This document shows positions 19,585-28,759 of a stretch of DNA of 64,000 nucleotides, piece after piece (positions within the stretch are counted from its first letter, which is position 1; each line of letters starts with the position of its first letter). Below the pieces are notes generated by a model. That model was not told the DNA's origin, did not search any database, and saw nothing but the letters and a program-made list of their open reading frames with translations. Made by a program: the position numbers and the translations under genes. The stretch is from Cupriavidus pauculus. GTDB lineage: Bacteria > Pseudomonadota > Gammaproteobacteria > Burkholderiales > Burkholderiaceae. The DNA lies in the NCBI RefSeq assembly GCF_022179805.1, contig NZ_BPUO01000013.1, positions 1 through 64,000 of the forward strand, given 5' to 3'.

Positions 19585-20769
19585 TCAGAACTTGTGGCGG
19601 ATACCGACGGCCACGCCGACCTGGCTGGTCTTGCCTTGCTGCAGCGGGTAGCCGTTGGCAAAGCTCACTGCCGAGGTGTCGAAGTTCAGGCCCGAGTTCT
19701 TCACGTAGCCGGCCGTCAGGTAGACGTCGGTGCGCTTCGAGAAGTTGTAGTCGGCAATGATGCTGACCTGCCACGGGTTCTTCGGGTTGTCCTGCAGGAA
19801 CGCCGAAGAGGCGCGCATCGTGCGCACGTCGTCGTAGTAGTACGCGAGCGTCAGGCCCAACGGCGCGGTAACCTGGTAGTTCACACCGAACCAGTAGTAG
19901 TTGTCGCGCAGCAGTTCGTTGTCGTTGGCGTCGGTGGTACGGCCGTAGCGGTAGCCGGCCATGACCTTGGTCGGGCCGAACTGGTAGCTGGCCGCGGCAC
20001 CCACCTTGCGCGAACGGCCGGGCTGGCCGATCGTGATCGTCGGACGCCATTCGTCGTACGCGATCGTCAGGCCCAGCGGGCCGCTCAGGTACAGCAGGCC
20101 GGCACCGCCGCCCGCATTGTTGTTGAAGTTGCCCGGGGTTTCGCCGGCACCTGCACCAGCCAGCGGCACGGGGCCGATGGCGGCCACGCCGGTGCCGAAG
20201 CTCCAGTGCGCCTCGGCGGTCAGCCCGCCGAACACAGCCGTGTACTTGACCGTGTTGTCCGAACGGAAGTTGGTACCCAGTTGGGCCACCACCGGTTCGT
20301 AGATCGTTGCGTAGCCAGTCGGCGAGAAGTTCGCGAACATGTCGAACATCGTCGTGTACTGGCGACCGAACGTCACGCGTCCAGCCTTGTCGCTTTGCAG
20401 ACCCACGTACGCCTGACGACCGAACAGGCGGCCGCCTTGCTGCGAACGGCCATCGTCAAGGCCGAAACCGCTTTCCAGCACGAACAATGCCTTCAGGCCG
20501 CCGCCAAGATCCTCGGTACCACGCAAGCCCCAGCGCGAGCCGGACAGGCCGCCACCGGTCTGCAGACCGACGCGGCTGCCGCCGCCAGCCAGCGAAGGCG
20601 GACGACCATTCGGGCCCCAGGTGGCGGGGTTGGTGTTGAAGCCGGGTGCCAGGTTGTTGTTGTATTCGATAGGCACGTCAACGACGCCATACAGGGTCAC
20701 GCTCGATTGCGCATTTGCAGCCGTGGCAAAAGCGCTCATCGCGGCAAGCGCGAGTAGCGATTTTTTCAT
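19585..20769 (-). CDS. Outer-membrane porin (Gram-negative trimeric type)
   Basis: A 394-aa outer-membrane porin of the betaproteobacterial Porin_4/OmpC-like family. The signal peptide MKKSLLALAAMSAFATAANA precedes QSSVTLYGVVDV, the family's first beta strand. A loop with GSRWGLRGTEDLGGGLKALFVLE and DKAGRVTFGRQY is typical. The protein ends in VGIRHKF with a C-terminal Phe, the BAM recognition signal. It should form trimeric, 16-stranded channels for small solutes. GGAGA lies 9 bases before ATG. A terminator follows, so it is monocistronic. Confidence 0.94.
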   Translation of the reverse strand: MKKSLLALAAMSAFATAANAQSSVTLYGVVDVPIEYNNNLAPGFNTNPATWGPNGRPPSLAGGGSRVGLQTGGGLSGSRWGLRGTEDLGGGLKALFVLESGFGLDDGRSQQGGRLFGRQAYVGLQSDKAGRVTFGRQYTTMFDMFANFSPTGYATIYEPVVAQLGTNFRSDNTVKYTAVFGGLTAEAHWSFGTGVAAIGPVPLAGAGAGETPGNFNNNAGGGAGLLYLSGPLGLTIAYDEWRPTITIGQPGRSRKVGAAASYQFGPTKVMAGYRYGRTTDANDNELLRDNYYWFGVNYQVTAPLGLTLAYYYDDVRTMRASSAFLQDNPKNPWQVSIIADYNFSKRTDVYLTAGYVKNSGLNFDTSAVSFANGYPLQQGKTSQVGVAVGIRHKF

Positions 20770-21109
20770 GCTGGGTGATCTCCACTTAAGAATTATTAGT
20801 TGAAGCTATGCGGAAGGACCTCCTGTCAGCCCTCTTCATCCCTCCGTGCTTGACTTCCTTGGAAGCTGCCGACCACTCTAGCAAGATCTTTATTTTTTTG
20901 ACCCTGTGGTAAACGTCTTGTCTTCTTTTCACAACTCAGGGTTATTGGGGACCCGGACTTAGGCAAAACGCGCGTTGGTGTGCCAATGCGCAAACCTGCA
21001 CAAAATGGCGCGGGTACAATGCGGGAATTCCCGGAACGCGGTCGAGGCAAAGCTCTACCTATCGGTGGGGCATGCGCCGGCTGCGCCCGCAGACCTTCCA
21101 TTGACACGT
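20770..21109. promoter_or_regulatory. Divergent intergenic region, porin / coq7
   Basis: A 340-base gap between divergent genes. The part next to the porin (about 20785-20960) is AT-richer than its surroundings and gives a long porin leader. On the plus strand TACAAT (21015-21020) is a possible -10 for coq7, without a good -35. No gene is supported. Confidence 0.45.
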
Positions 21110-21733
21110 ATGGATACGCTGATCCACGAATTCGATGTCGCGCTGCGCGCGATTGCCGGCGCGACGCGCGCGGACCGAGACAATCCGGCCGACCGGCAGG
21201 CTCCCGATACGGAGCAGATGAGCGCGGAAGAGCGACGCCACGTGGCCGGGCTCATGCGCATCAACCATGTCGGCGAAGTCTGCGCGCAGGCCCTGTACCA
21301 GGCGCAGAAACTGACCGCCCGCACCGCAGCGGTCCGCGCGCAGATGGATGCCGCCGCGCGCGAGGAAGAAGACCACCTTGCCTGGTGCGCGGAACGGCTG
21401 CGCGAACTCGGATCGCGGCCCAGCCTGCTGAATCCGGTCTGGTATGCCGGGGCGTTCGCCATCGGCCTGGTGGCTGGGCGCGCGGGCGACCGCATCAGCC
21501 TGGGCTTCGTGGCCGAGACCGAGCGCCAGGTCGAGCATCACCTGAATGGCCATCTGGACCGCCTGCCCGCCGCCGACGGACGTTCGCGCGCCATTCTCGA
21601 ACAGATGCGCGACGACGAAGTACGGCACGGCGATGCCGCGCGCGATGCCGGCGGCGTGCCGTTGCCGGGCCCGGTCCGCGCGCTGATGCGCACCGCGTCC
21701 AAGGTCATGACCACCGCGGCGTATCGTATCTAG
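21110..21733 (+). CDS. coq7: 2-nonaprenyl/octaprenyl-3-methyl-6-methoxy-1,4-benzoquinol hydroxylase Coq7
   Basis: A 207-aa di-iron monooxygenase that hydroxylates demethoxyubiquinol in ubiquinone synthesis, peripherally bound to the inner membrane. The carboxylate-bridged metal-binding residues are visible in [27 protein letters not shown] and [14 protein letters not shown] (ExxH-type pairs). Hydrophobic [15 protein letters not shown] may contact the membrane. ATG 21110 ([12 protein letters not shown]) gives the family's usual start; upstream in-frame sequence is not family-like. A terminator hairpin follows 36 bases after the stop. Confidence 0.93.
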   Translation: MDTLIHEFDVALRAIAGATRADRDNPADRQAPDTEQMSAEERRHVAGLMRINHVGEVCAQALYQAQKLTARTAAVRAQMDAAAREEEDHLAWCAERLRELGSRPSLLNPVWYAGAFAIGLVAGRAGDRISLGFVAETERQVEHHLNGHLDRLPAADGRSRAILEQMRDDEVRHGDAARDAGGVPLPGPVRALMRTASKVMTTAAYRI

Positions 21734-21769
21734 TTAGTGAGTTGGCGCGCCGGTCTGGCGCGGGACGAG

Positions 21770-21808
21770 TGGCGACGGGCGTGTACGCATCGTCGCCATT
21801 TTCGTTTT
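21770..21808 (+). terminator. Intrinsic terminator after coq7
   Basis: TGGCGACG (21770-21777) pairs with CGTCGCCA (21791-21798), with an inner GCG/CGC pairing, followed by TTTTCGTTTT. It separates coq7 from the dcw cluster. Confidence 0.8.
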
Positions 21809-22089
21809 CGCGATGCGGTCGGCCGCTGCCTCGCACAGTTGTGGAAAACTGCTGCGAGCCCTTGCTTCAGCGGGGCTCGCGGCAAAACGTTGTATCCTTC
21901 CCCACGGCGCGGAACCCGATGCGGTTCTGGCTGTCGGCAGTCCTCCCTCAGATTGTTCTCAGGTGGTTTCTCTGCTTTCTTCCCCAAGTGCTTCATTTCA
22001 TTAAGGATTCACTGTTGCGGTGCGTGAAGTCAGCGCGCTAAGTCTTTGTTCTGATTAAAAAAACCCTGATTTCTGCCCCATGACTAGCC
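21809..22089 (+). other. Non-coding stretch upstream of the dcw promoter
   Basis: Between the coq7 terminator and the mraZ promoter. It contains a possible hairpin (GCGAGCCC near 21853 with GGGCTCGC near 21876) and a pyrimidine-rich stretch near 21965-21990. Short reading frames here show no family features. I see no supported gene. Confidence 0.4.
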
Positions 22090-22118
22090 TTGACCGGCCA
22101 AAATGCTTCCTCTAAAGT
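22090..22118 (+). promoter_or_regulatory. Predicted sigma70 promoter of the dcw cluster
   Basis: -35 TTGACC (22090-22095), a 17-base spacer and -10 TAAAGT (22113-22118). The predicted transcription start is near 22125. It overlaps the first MraZ box, which fits repression by MraZ. Confidence 0.7.
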
Positions 22119-22152
22119 GGGAAATAGTGTGAGGAAGTGTATTTTTGTGTGA
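22117..22152 (+). promoter_or_regulatory. Predicted MraZ operator, four 10-bp-phased boxes
   Basis: Four direct repeats start exactly 10 bases apart: GTGGGA (22117), GTGTGA (22127), GTGTAT (22137) and GTGTGA (22147). MraZ is known to bind short TGGGN-type direct repeats with helical spacing upstream of its own gene. The first box overlaps the predicted -10. Confidence 0.75.
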
Positions 22153-22260
22153 TTAACCGGCCAGTGTTTGCGATGATCCGCATCGGACTGGACGGTTTCG
22201 GACAAGGACGAATCGACCTGCCGACCGGGCGAAATGCCGGCGGCTACCGGGGGAAAGAGC

Positions 22261-22689
22261 TTGTTTCAGGGAGCATCGGCGCTGTCGCTCGATGCCAAGG
22301 GCCGGATGTCCATTCCGGCCAGGCACCGCGAGGCGCTGCAATCGCAGGCCGAGGGCCGGGTGACGCTGACCAAGCACCCGGATGGCTGCCTGTTGCTCTT
22401 TCCAAGACCCGAGTGGGAGGTTTTCCGTGGCCGTATCGCGGCGCTGCCAATGGATGCCCATTGGTGGAAGCGGATCTTTCTCGGCAACGCCGCCGACGTG
22501 GAGATGGATGGCGCGGGCCGCGTGCTGATTGCACCGGAACTGCGCACTGCCGCCATGCTCGACAAGGAAGTGATGCTGCTCGGCATGGGCAGCCATTTCG
22601 AAGTCTGGGATGCCGCCACCTACGCCGCCAAGGAACAGGCTGCGATGGCGCAAGGCATGCCGGACGCATTGAAGAATTTCTCATTCTGA
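22261..22689 (+). CDS. mraZ: Transcriptional regulator MraZ
   Basis: A 142-aa DNA-binding protein with two SpoVT/AbrB-like halves: [25 protein letters not shown] near the start and [21 protein letters not shown] from about residue 78. It is known to repress its own dcw operon. I chose the TTG at 22261 because family members start with MF(Q/R)G and GGGGGA lies 6 bases upstream. The in-frame ATG at 22234 would add nine residues that the family lacks. It is the first gene of the dcw cluster; rsmH begins 7 bases after its stop. Confidence 0.92.
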   Translation: MFQGASALSLDAKGRMSIPARHREALQSQAEGRVTLTKHPDGCLLLFPRPEWEVFRGRIAALPMDAHWWKRIFLGNAADVEMDGAGRVLIAPELRTAAMLDKEVMLLGMGSHFEVWDAATYAAKEQAAMAQGMPDALKNFSF

Positions 22690-22696
22690 AGAGGTC

Positions 22697-23674
22697 ATGA
22701 CCCCTACCGAAACGCCGGGGACCACCGCCCTGCGCCATCGCACCGTGCTGCTGGACGAGGCCGTCGACGCGCTCGTCTGGCGGCCCGACGGCGCCTACGT
22801 GGACGGCACCTTCGGCAGGGGTGGGCACAGCCGCGCCGTGCTGGCGCGGCTGGGGCCGGCCGGCAGCCTCGTCGCCTTCGACAAGGATCCGGCAGCAATC
22901 GCAGAAGCGGGCACCATCAAGGATGCCCGCTTCTCCATTGAGCATGCGAGCTTTGCGGAGATGGGCGACCGGCTGGCCGGCCGCGACCCCGTGGCTGGCG
23001 TGTTGCTCGACCTGGGAATCAGCTCGCCCCAGATCGACGAGGCGGCGAGGGGATTTTCCTTTCGTTTCGAAGGCCCGCTGGACATGCGCATGGACACCAC
23101 GCGCGGCGTCACCGCCGCCGAGTGGCTTGCACAGGCGGACGAGCAGGACATTGCCAGGGTGATACGAGACTATGGGGAAGAACGGTTTGCTGTACAGATT
23201 GCAAAGGCGATTGTTGCTCGCCGGCGCGAACCCGGCGATGGCGGACCAGTCGCCACTACTTCAGAGCTTGCCGCGCTCGTGGCGAAAGCCGTCAAAACAC
23301 GTGAGAAGGGTCAGGACCCTGCGACCCGCACCTTTCAAGCTCTACGGATTCACGTCAATCAAGAGCTTGCGGACCTCGAAAGAGGCCTGACGGCGGCTTA
23401 CGACCTGCTGCAGACCGGCGGCCGCCTCGTGGTGATCAGCTTTCACTCGCTGGAGGACCGCATCGTCAAGCGGTTCATGCAGGCGCACGCCCGTCCGCAG
23501 CAGGACGCCGATCCGGCGCTGCGCCGCGCCCCGCTGCGCGCGGCCGACCTGCCGCAACCCACCATGAAGCTGCTGGGCCGCTTCAAGCCCGGCGCCGAGG
23601 AAGTGGCCGCCAACCCGCGCGCGCGCTCGGCCGTGATGCGCGTGGCGGAAAAACTCGAGGGACGGCCGGCATGA
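22697..23674 (+). CDS. rsmH: 16S rRNA (cytosine(1402)-N(4))-methyltransferase RsmH
   Basis: A 325-aa S-adenosylmethionine-dependent enzyme that N4-methylates C1402 in the ribosomal P site. The SAM site [16 protein letters not shown] lies near residue 35, [18 protein letters not shown] near 100, the inserted helical domain has [18 protein letters not shown] near 160, and [16 protein letters not shown] and [16 protein letters not shown] follow. Codons from roughly 23146 to 23390 (ATA, CGA, GTA, TCA, AAA, CTA, AGA) are unlike the rest of the gene. The stop overlaps ftsL by 4 bases. Confidence 0.95.
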   Translation: MTPTETPGTTALRHRTVLLDEAVDALVWRPDGAYVDGTFGRGGHSRAVLARLGPAGSLVAFDKDPAAIAEAGTIKDARFSIEHASFAEMGDRLAGRDPVAGVLLDLGISSPQIDEAARGFSFRFEGPLDMRMDTTRGVTAAEWLAQADEQDIARVIRDYGEERFAVQIAKAIVARRREPGDGGPVATTSELAALVAKAVKTREKGQDPATRTFQALRIHVNQELADLERGLTAAYDLLQTGGRLVVISFHSLEDRIVKRFMQAHARPQQDADPALRRAPLRAADLPQPTMKLLGRFKPGAEEVAANPRARSAVMRVAEKLEGRPA

Positions 23675-23988
23675 ACCGCCTGACCTTCTTCCTGCTTGCC
23701 GCGCTGATGCTGTGCGCGCTGTCCCTGGTCAGCGCGCAGCACCAGGCGCGCACGCTGTTCGTGGCGCTGGAGCGCGCGCAGGGCGAGGAGCGGCAGCTCG
23801 ATATCGACTGGTCGCGCCTGCAGTACCAGCAAAGCTCGCTGAGCAAGAGCGCGCGCATTGCGGACTCCGCACGCGCGCAGCTCAAGATGGCGCCGGCCAT
23901 GGCCGGGCGTACCCAGTACCTGCAAGGCGTGGTGCTGCCCGACACGCCGCCCGATGCCCAGCAACCCCAGGGGGGAGCCGCCAAATGA
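23671..23988 (+). CDS. ftsL: Cell division protein FtsL
   Basis: A 105-aa bitopic inner-membrane protein. A short cytoplasmic N-terminus and one membrane segment (residues ~4-21) precede a coiled-coil periplasmic region ([26 protein letters not shown]). It forms the FtsQ-FtsB-FtsL complex of the divisome and activates FtsWI. Length and position between rsmH and ftsI are typical. The start overlaps rsmH and the stop overlaps ftsI, both ATGA-type. Confidence 0.92.
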   Translation: MNRLTFFLLAALMLCALSLVSAQHQARTLFVALERAQGEERQLDIDWSRLQYQQSSLSKSARIADSARAQLKMAPAMAGRTQYLQGVVLPDTPPDAQQPQGGAAK

Positions 23989-25805
23989 GCCTGGCCCGCC
24001 CGAGCCTGAACCGCGCCCGCTCCGGCAACAAGCCGCGTGGCGAGGCCGCGCGTCCGCGTACCGGCCAGTTCTCCGCCAGCCCGGTGCTGGGGCTGCGGCT
24101 GCCGATGTGGCGCTCGAAGTTCGTGGTGTTCCTGATGTTCGCAGCGTTCGCGGCGCTGGCCGCGCGCGCCATGTGGATCCAGGGGCCGGGCAACCAGTTC
24201 TATGAGATGGAGGGCAAGAAGCGCTTCCAGCGTACGCTGGAGCTGCCCGCCACGCGCGGCAAGATTCTGGACCGCAATGGCCTGGTGCTGGCCACCAGCC
24301 TGCCGGTCAAGGCGATCTGGGCCGTGCCCGAAGACGTTCCGAACGACCTGGACCCGCAGCGCATGCGCCAGCTTGCCCGCCTGCTGGACATGTCCGAGAA
24401 GGACCTGCGCACCAAGTTCAACGAGGACAAGAGCTTTGTCTACCTGAAGCGCCAGGTGCTGCCGGACGCCGCCGACAAGATCGCCGCGCTGAAGATCGAC
24501 GGCGTTCACCAGACGCGTGAATACAAGCGCTTCTATCCGGAAGGCGAGGCGATGGCGCACATCGTCGGCTTCACCAACGTCGAGGACAAGGGCCAGGAAG
24601 GCGTAGAGCTGGCGCGCGAAAGCGGGCTGGCTGGCAGCCCTGGCGCACGCCAGGTGATCAAGGACCGCCTGGGCCGCGTGGTGGAAGACGTCGGCATCCT
24701 GAAGACGCCGCGCGACGGCCAGGACATGCAGTTGTCGATCGACGCCAAGATCCAGTACCTGGCCTACAACGAGGTCAAGGCCGTGGTGGAGCGTAACAAG
24801 GCCAAGGCCGCCAGCGCCGTGGTGCTCGACGCCCAGACCGGCGAGGTGCTGGCGCTGGCCAACTGGCCCACGTACAACCCGAACGACCGCAGCCGCCTGT
24901 CCGGCGAGCAACTGCGCAACCGCGTACTGACCGATACCTTCGAGCCCGGCTCGATGATGAAGCCGATCACGATTGGCCTGGCGCTGCAGCTCGGCCGCGT
25001 GACGCCGGCCACGACGGTGCAGACCACGGGCAAGTTCACGTTCGAGGGCGCCACGATCTCGGACACCCACAACTACGGCACGCTCACGGTGGGCGGCGTG
25101 ATCCAGAAGTCGAGCAATATCGGCACGACCAAGATCGCGATGATGATGAAGCCGCAGGAAATGTGGGACATGTTCACCAGCGTCGGCCTGGGCCAGGCGC
25201 CGAAGATCGGCTTCCCGGGCGCTGTGGCGGGCCGCGTCCGTCCATTCAAGAGCTGGCGCCCGATCGAGCAGGCCACGATGTCGTATGGCTACGGCCTGTC
25301 GGTGTCGCTGTTCCAGGTGGCGCACGCCTATACGATCTTCGCGCACGATGGCGAGCTGATCCCGGTGTCGATGTACAAGACCAACGGCCCGGTCAGCGGC
25401 GAGCGCATCCTGTCGCCGCAGGTGGCGCGCGACGTGCGCGGCATGCTGGAAACCGTGACGGCGCCCGGCGGTACGGCCCCGGAAGCCCAGGTCATGGGCT
25501 ACCGCGTGGGCGGCAAGACCGGTACCGCATACAAGCACGTGGGCCGTGGCTACGACCGCAGCAAGTACCGCGCATCGTTCATCGGCCTGGCGCCGATGTC
25601 GAACCCGCGCGTGATCGTGGCCGTCAGCGTGGACGAACCCACGGCAGGCAGCCACTACGGCGGCGCGGTGGCCGGCCCGGTGTTCTCGGCCATCACCGGC
25701 GGCGCGCTGCGTTCGCTGAACGTGCAGCCCGATTCGCCGATCCGCCAGCTGATGGTCACCGACAAGGTGCAGGAAAGCGAGCCACCGTGGAGCGCCACGC
25801 AATGA
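23985..25805 (+). CDS. ftsI: Penicillin-binding protein 3, septal transpeptidase FtsI
   Basis: A 606-aa class B PBP that cross-links septal peptidoglycan. A basic cytoplasmic tail (1-43) and a membrane segment (~45-60) precede the pedestal domain starting at TRGKILDRNGLVLATSLPV. Active-site motifs are SMMK with the nucleophile near Ser323 (FEPGSMMKPIT), SSN (QKSSNIGTTK) and KTG (GGKTGTAYK). ATG 23985 overlaps the ftsL stop. The longer upstream reading frame is a shadow of ftsL. It works with FtsW encoded downstream. Confidence 0.95.
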   Translation: MSLARPSLNRARSGNKPRGEAARPRTGQFSASPVLGLRLPMWRSKFVVFLMFAAFAALAARAMWIQGPGNQFYEMEGKKRFQRTLELPATRGKILDRNGLVLATSLPVKAIWAVPEDVPNDLDPQRMRQLARLLDMSEKDLRTKFNEDKSFVYLKRQVLPDAADKIAALKIDGVHQTREYKRFYPEGEAMAHIVGFTNVEDKGQEGVELARESGLAGSPGARQVIKDRLGRVVEDVGILKTPRDGQDMQLSIDAKIQYLAYNEVKAVVERNKAKAASAVVLDAQTGEVLALANWPTYNPNDRSRLSGEQLRNRVLTDTFEPGSMMKPITIGLALQLGRVTPATTVQTTGKFTFEGATISDTHNYGTLTVGGVIQKSSNIGTTKIAMMMKPQEMWDMFTSVGLGQAPKIGFPGAVAGRVRPFKSWRPIEQATMSYGYGLSVSLFQVAHAYTIFAHDGELIPVSMYKTNGPVSGERILSPQVARDVRGMLETVTAPGGTAPEAQVMGYRVGGKTGTAYKHVGRGYDRSKYRASFIGLAPMSNPRVIVAVSVDEPTAGSHYGGAVAGPVFSAITGGALRSLNVQPDSPIRQLMVTDKVQESEPPWSATQ

Positions 25806-27349
25806 CGGCCAAGCCGCTGCTCCCGATCGAGATTGCCACCCAGGCCAGCAACGCGCTGGCCTGGCTGCGTACGCACGCCCCCGCCGGTGCGAAGCTGACG
25901 GGCGATACGCGCCGTCTGCAGCCCGGCGACGTGTTCTTTGCCTACGTGCTGGGCAACGAACGCCTGGCCACCGATGGCCGTCCGCATATCGACAAGGCGA
26001 TTGCCGCCGGCGCTTCGGCCGTGATCTTCGAGGCCGACGGCTTCGACTGGCCGCATGGCGATGCCGTGCCGCACCTGCCGATGTCCCAGTTGCACTGGCT
26101 GGCCGGGCCGATCGCGGCCGGCTGGAATGACATTGGCAGCCGTGCCCTGGCGGTGACCGGCATCACCGGCACCAATGGCAAGACGTCGTGCGCGCAATGG
26201 CTGGCACGCCTGCTGCAGGCCACGGGCACGCCCTGCGCGACCATCGGCACGCTGGGCACGGGCTTTCCGGACGCACTCAAGATCACTGGCTTCACCACGC
26301 CCGACGCGGTGCAGCTCCAGGCCAGCCTGGCCGAGCTGAATGACGCCGGCGCACGGGCCATCGCCATGGAAGTGTCGTCGCATGGCCTGGAACAGGGCCG
26401 CGTGGCCGGCACCGGGTTTGCCGTGGCCGTGCTGACCAACCTGACGCAGGACCACCTCGACTACCACGGCACGATGGCCGAGTACGAGGCCGCCAAGGCA
26501 ATGCTGTTCCAGTGGGACGGCCTGCGTGCCGCCGTGGTCAACCGCGACGATGCGATGGGCCGCCGCCTGCTGGCCGGCAACGCTGCCACGGTGGCCGCGC
26601 CGCAGGTGATCGAATATGGCATCGATGGCAAGGCTGACGCGTCGGCCGCCCGTGGCCAGTGGCTGCGCGCCACCGATGTGCGCGCCACGGCCTCGGGCAT
26701 GGCGTTCCACGTGGACGGCAGTTTCGGCAGTGCCGATGTGAACACGCCGATGATCGGCGCGTTCAACGTCAGCAATCTGCTGGCCGTGCTGGGCGCCGCG
26801 CTGGCGCAGGGCGTGGGCTGGGACGCCGCCATCGGCGCGCTGCGCACGCTGACGCCGGTCGATGGCCGCATGGAACTGTTCGGCGGCCACGACGCGCCGC
26901 TGGCCGTCGTCGATTACGCCCACACCCCCGACGCGCTGGTGCAGACGCTGACCGCGCTGCGCCCGGTGGCCGACGCCCGCCAGGGCCGGCTCTGGTGCGT
27001 GTTCGGTTGCGGCGGCGACCGCGATGCCACCAAGCGCCCGCTGATGGGCGACGTGGCCGAGCGCCTGGCCGACGACGTGGTGCTGACCAGCGACAACCCG
27101 CGCAGCGAAGATCCGCGCGACATCCTCGAACAGATTGCCGACGGCATGCAGGACCGCGCCCACGCGCGCCTGATCGAGGATCGCGCCGCTGCCATTCTTT
27201 ATGCAATCAAGCACGCCGCCCCGGCCGACGTGGTGCTCGTGGCCGGCAAGGGCCATGAAGCCACCCAGGAGATCCAGGGCCGCAAGCGGCCGTTTTCGGA
27301 CCGCGAACATGTGCGCCTGACCCTGGGCACGCGGGGGGTGTCGGCATGA
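25802..27349 (+). CDS. murE: UDP-N-acetylmuramoyl-L-alanyl-D-glutamate--2,6-diaminopimelate ligase MurE
   Basis: A 515-aa ATP-dependent ligase that adds meso-diaminopimelate to the peptidoglycan precursor in the cytoplasm. The N-terminal uridine-binding domain has DTRRLQPGDVFFAY, the P-loop is [34 protein letters not shown] follows, and DNPRSEDP is the diaminopimelate-specific motif (DNPR), which distinguishes it from lysine-adding enzymes. ATG 25802 overlaps the ftsI stop and its own stop overlaps murF (ATGA). Confidence 0.95.
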   Translation: MTAKPLLPIEIATQASNALAWLRTHAPAGAKLTGDTRRLQPGDVFFAYVLGNERLATDGRPHIDKAIAAGASAVIFEADGFDWPHGDAVPHLPMSQLHWLAGPIAAGWNDIGSRALAVTGITGTNGKTSCAQWLARLLQATGTPCATIGTLGTGFPDALKITGFTTPDAVQLQASLAELNDAGARAIAMEVSSHGLEQGRVAGTGFAVAVLTNLTQDHLDYHGTMAEYEAAKAMLFQWDGLRAAVVNRDDAMGRRLLAGNAATVAAPQVIEYGIDGKADASAARGQWLRATDVRATASGMAFHVDGSFGSADVNTPMIGAFNVSNLLAVLGAALAQGVGWDAAIGALRTLTPVDGRMELFGGHDAPLAVVDYAHTPDALVQTLTALRPVADARQGRLWCVFGCGGDRDATKRPLMGDVAERLADDVVLTSDNPRSEDPRDILEQIADGMQDRAHARLIEDRAAAILYAIKHAAPADVVLVAGKGHEATQEIQGRKRPFSDREHVRLTLGTRGVSA

Positions 27350-28746
27350 ACGGACACCAGATGACGAATTTGCAGCAAGCCGCCGGCTGGATGGCCGGCG
27401 CGCGTATTTCAGGCGATGCTACGCGCACGTTCTCGCGTGTGCATACCGACAGCCGCACCGTGGCGCCCGGCGACCTGTTCGTGGCGCTCAAGGGCGAGCG
27501 CTTTGATGCGCATGACTTCCTGGCCGATGTGGTGGCGCGTGGCGCCGCCGCCGTGCTGGTGAGCCGCGACCCGGGGATCGACATTCCGGCGCTGATCGTG
27601 CCGGACACGCGTATCGGCCTGGGCGAGCTGGGTGCCGGCTGGCGCCGCCAGTTCACGCCCCCGGCCGTGGCCGTGACGGGCAGCAACGGCAAGACCACGG
27701 TCAAGGAAATGATCGCGGCGATTTTTGCCGCGGCCGTGGGCGAGGCAGACCGCCTGGCCACGGGTGGCAACCTGAACAACGACATCGGCCTGCCGCTGAC
27801 GGTGCTGCGCCTGCGCGCGCACCACAAGCTGGCGGTGCTGGAACTGGGCATGAACCACCCGGGCGAAACGGTCTACCTGGCCGGTATCGCCCAGCCGACC
27901 GTGGCCGTGATCACCAACGCGCAGCGCGAGCACCAGGAATTCATGGTCAGCGTGGAAGCGGTGGCGCACGAGCACGCGAGCGCGATTGCCGCGCTGCCGG
28001 CCGATGGCGTGGCGGTGTTTCCGGTCGACGCGCAGAGCGGTGGTGAACATGCTGGCATCTGGCGCCAGGCCGCTGGCCAGCGTCGCGTGCTGGCGTTTGG
28101 CCTCGATGCATCGGCCGATGTGCGCGCGACGGTGTCGATCGACGACGGTGTGCAGGTGCTGCAGGTGAGCGCGCCGGGCCAGGCATTCGAGGTTCGGCTG
28201 CAGTTGCTGGGCGCGCACAACGTGCGCAACGCGCTGGCCGCCACGGCGTGCGCGCTGGCAGCCGGTGTTGGCGTGGACGCGATCCAATGTGGCCTGGCGG
28301 GCTTTTCCGCCGTGAAGGGTCGCCTGCAGGTCAAGCACACGCCGGCCGGCACGGTGGTCATCGACGACACGTACAACGCGAATCCGGATTCCATGCGCGC
28401 CGCCATCGACGTGCTGGCCGGCTTTGCCGCGCCGCGCGTGCTGGTGCTGGGCGATATGGGCGAAGTGGGCGACCAGGGTCCGGCCTTCCACCAGGAAATC
28501 GGTGCCTATGCGCGCGAGCGCGGCATCGACACGCTGTGGGCCACGGGCGAACTGGCGCCGCACGCGGTGCAGGCGTACGGCCCGGGCGCGCGGCATTTTG
28601 CCCGCGCGGAAGACCTGGCGCAGGCGCTGCAGGCTAACGAGGAGGGTGTGGTGGCCGGTGCGGCCGCCGTGCTCGTGAAGGGATCGCGCTTCATGCGCAT
28701 GGAACGGATGGTCGATGCGCTGGTCGCATCACCTTCCGCTCACTAA
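27346..28746 (+). CDS. murF: UDP-N-acetylmuramoyl-tripeptide--D-alanyl-D-alanine ligase MurF
   Basis: A 466-aa ATP-dependent ligase that adds D-Ala-D-Ala to the UDP-MurNAc-tripeptide. [25 protein letters not shown] is the N-terminal domain, [13 protein letters not shown] the P-loop, [12 protein letters not shown] and ELGMNHPGE the central domain, and [17 protein letters not shown] the C-terminal substrate motif. All blocks are intact. The ATG overlaps the murE stop. Confidence 0.95.
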   Translation: MNGHQMTNLQQAAGWMAGARISGDATRTFSRVHTDSRTVAPGDLFVALKGERFDAHDFLADVVARGAAAVLVSRDPGIDIPALIVPDTRIGLGELGAGWRRQFTPPAVAVTGSNGKTTVKEMIAAIFAAAVGEADRLATGGNLNNDIGLPLTVLRLRAHHKLAVLELGMNHPGETVYLAGIAQPTVAVITNAQREHQEFMVSVEAVAHEHASAIAALPADGVAVFPVDAQSGGEHAGIWRQAAGQRRVLAFGLDASADVRATVSIDDGVQVLQVSAPGQAFEVRLQLLGAHNVRNALAATACALAAGVGVDAIQCGLAGFSAVKGRLQVKHTPAGTVVIDDTYNANPDSMRAAIDVLAGFAAPRVLVLGDMGEVGDQGPAFHQEIGAYARERGIDTLWATGELAPHAVQAYGPGARHFARAEDLAQALQANEEGVVAGAAAVLVKGSRFMRMERMVDALVASPSAH

Positions 28747-28759
28747 TAGAAGACACACG

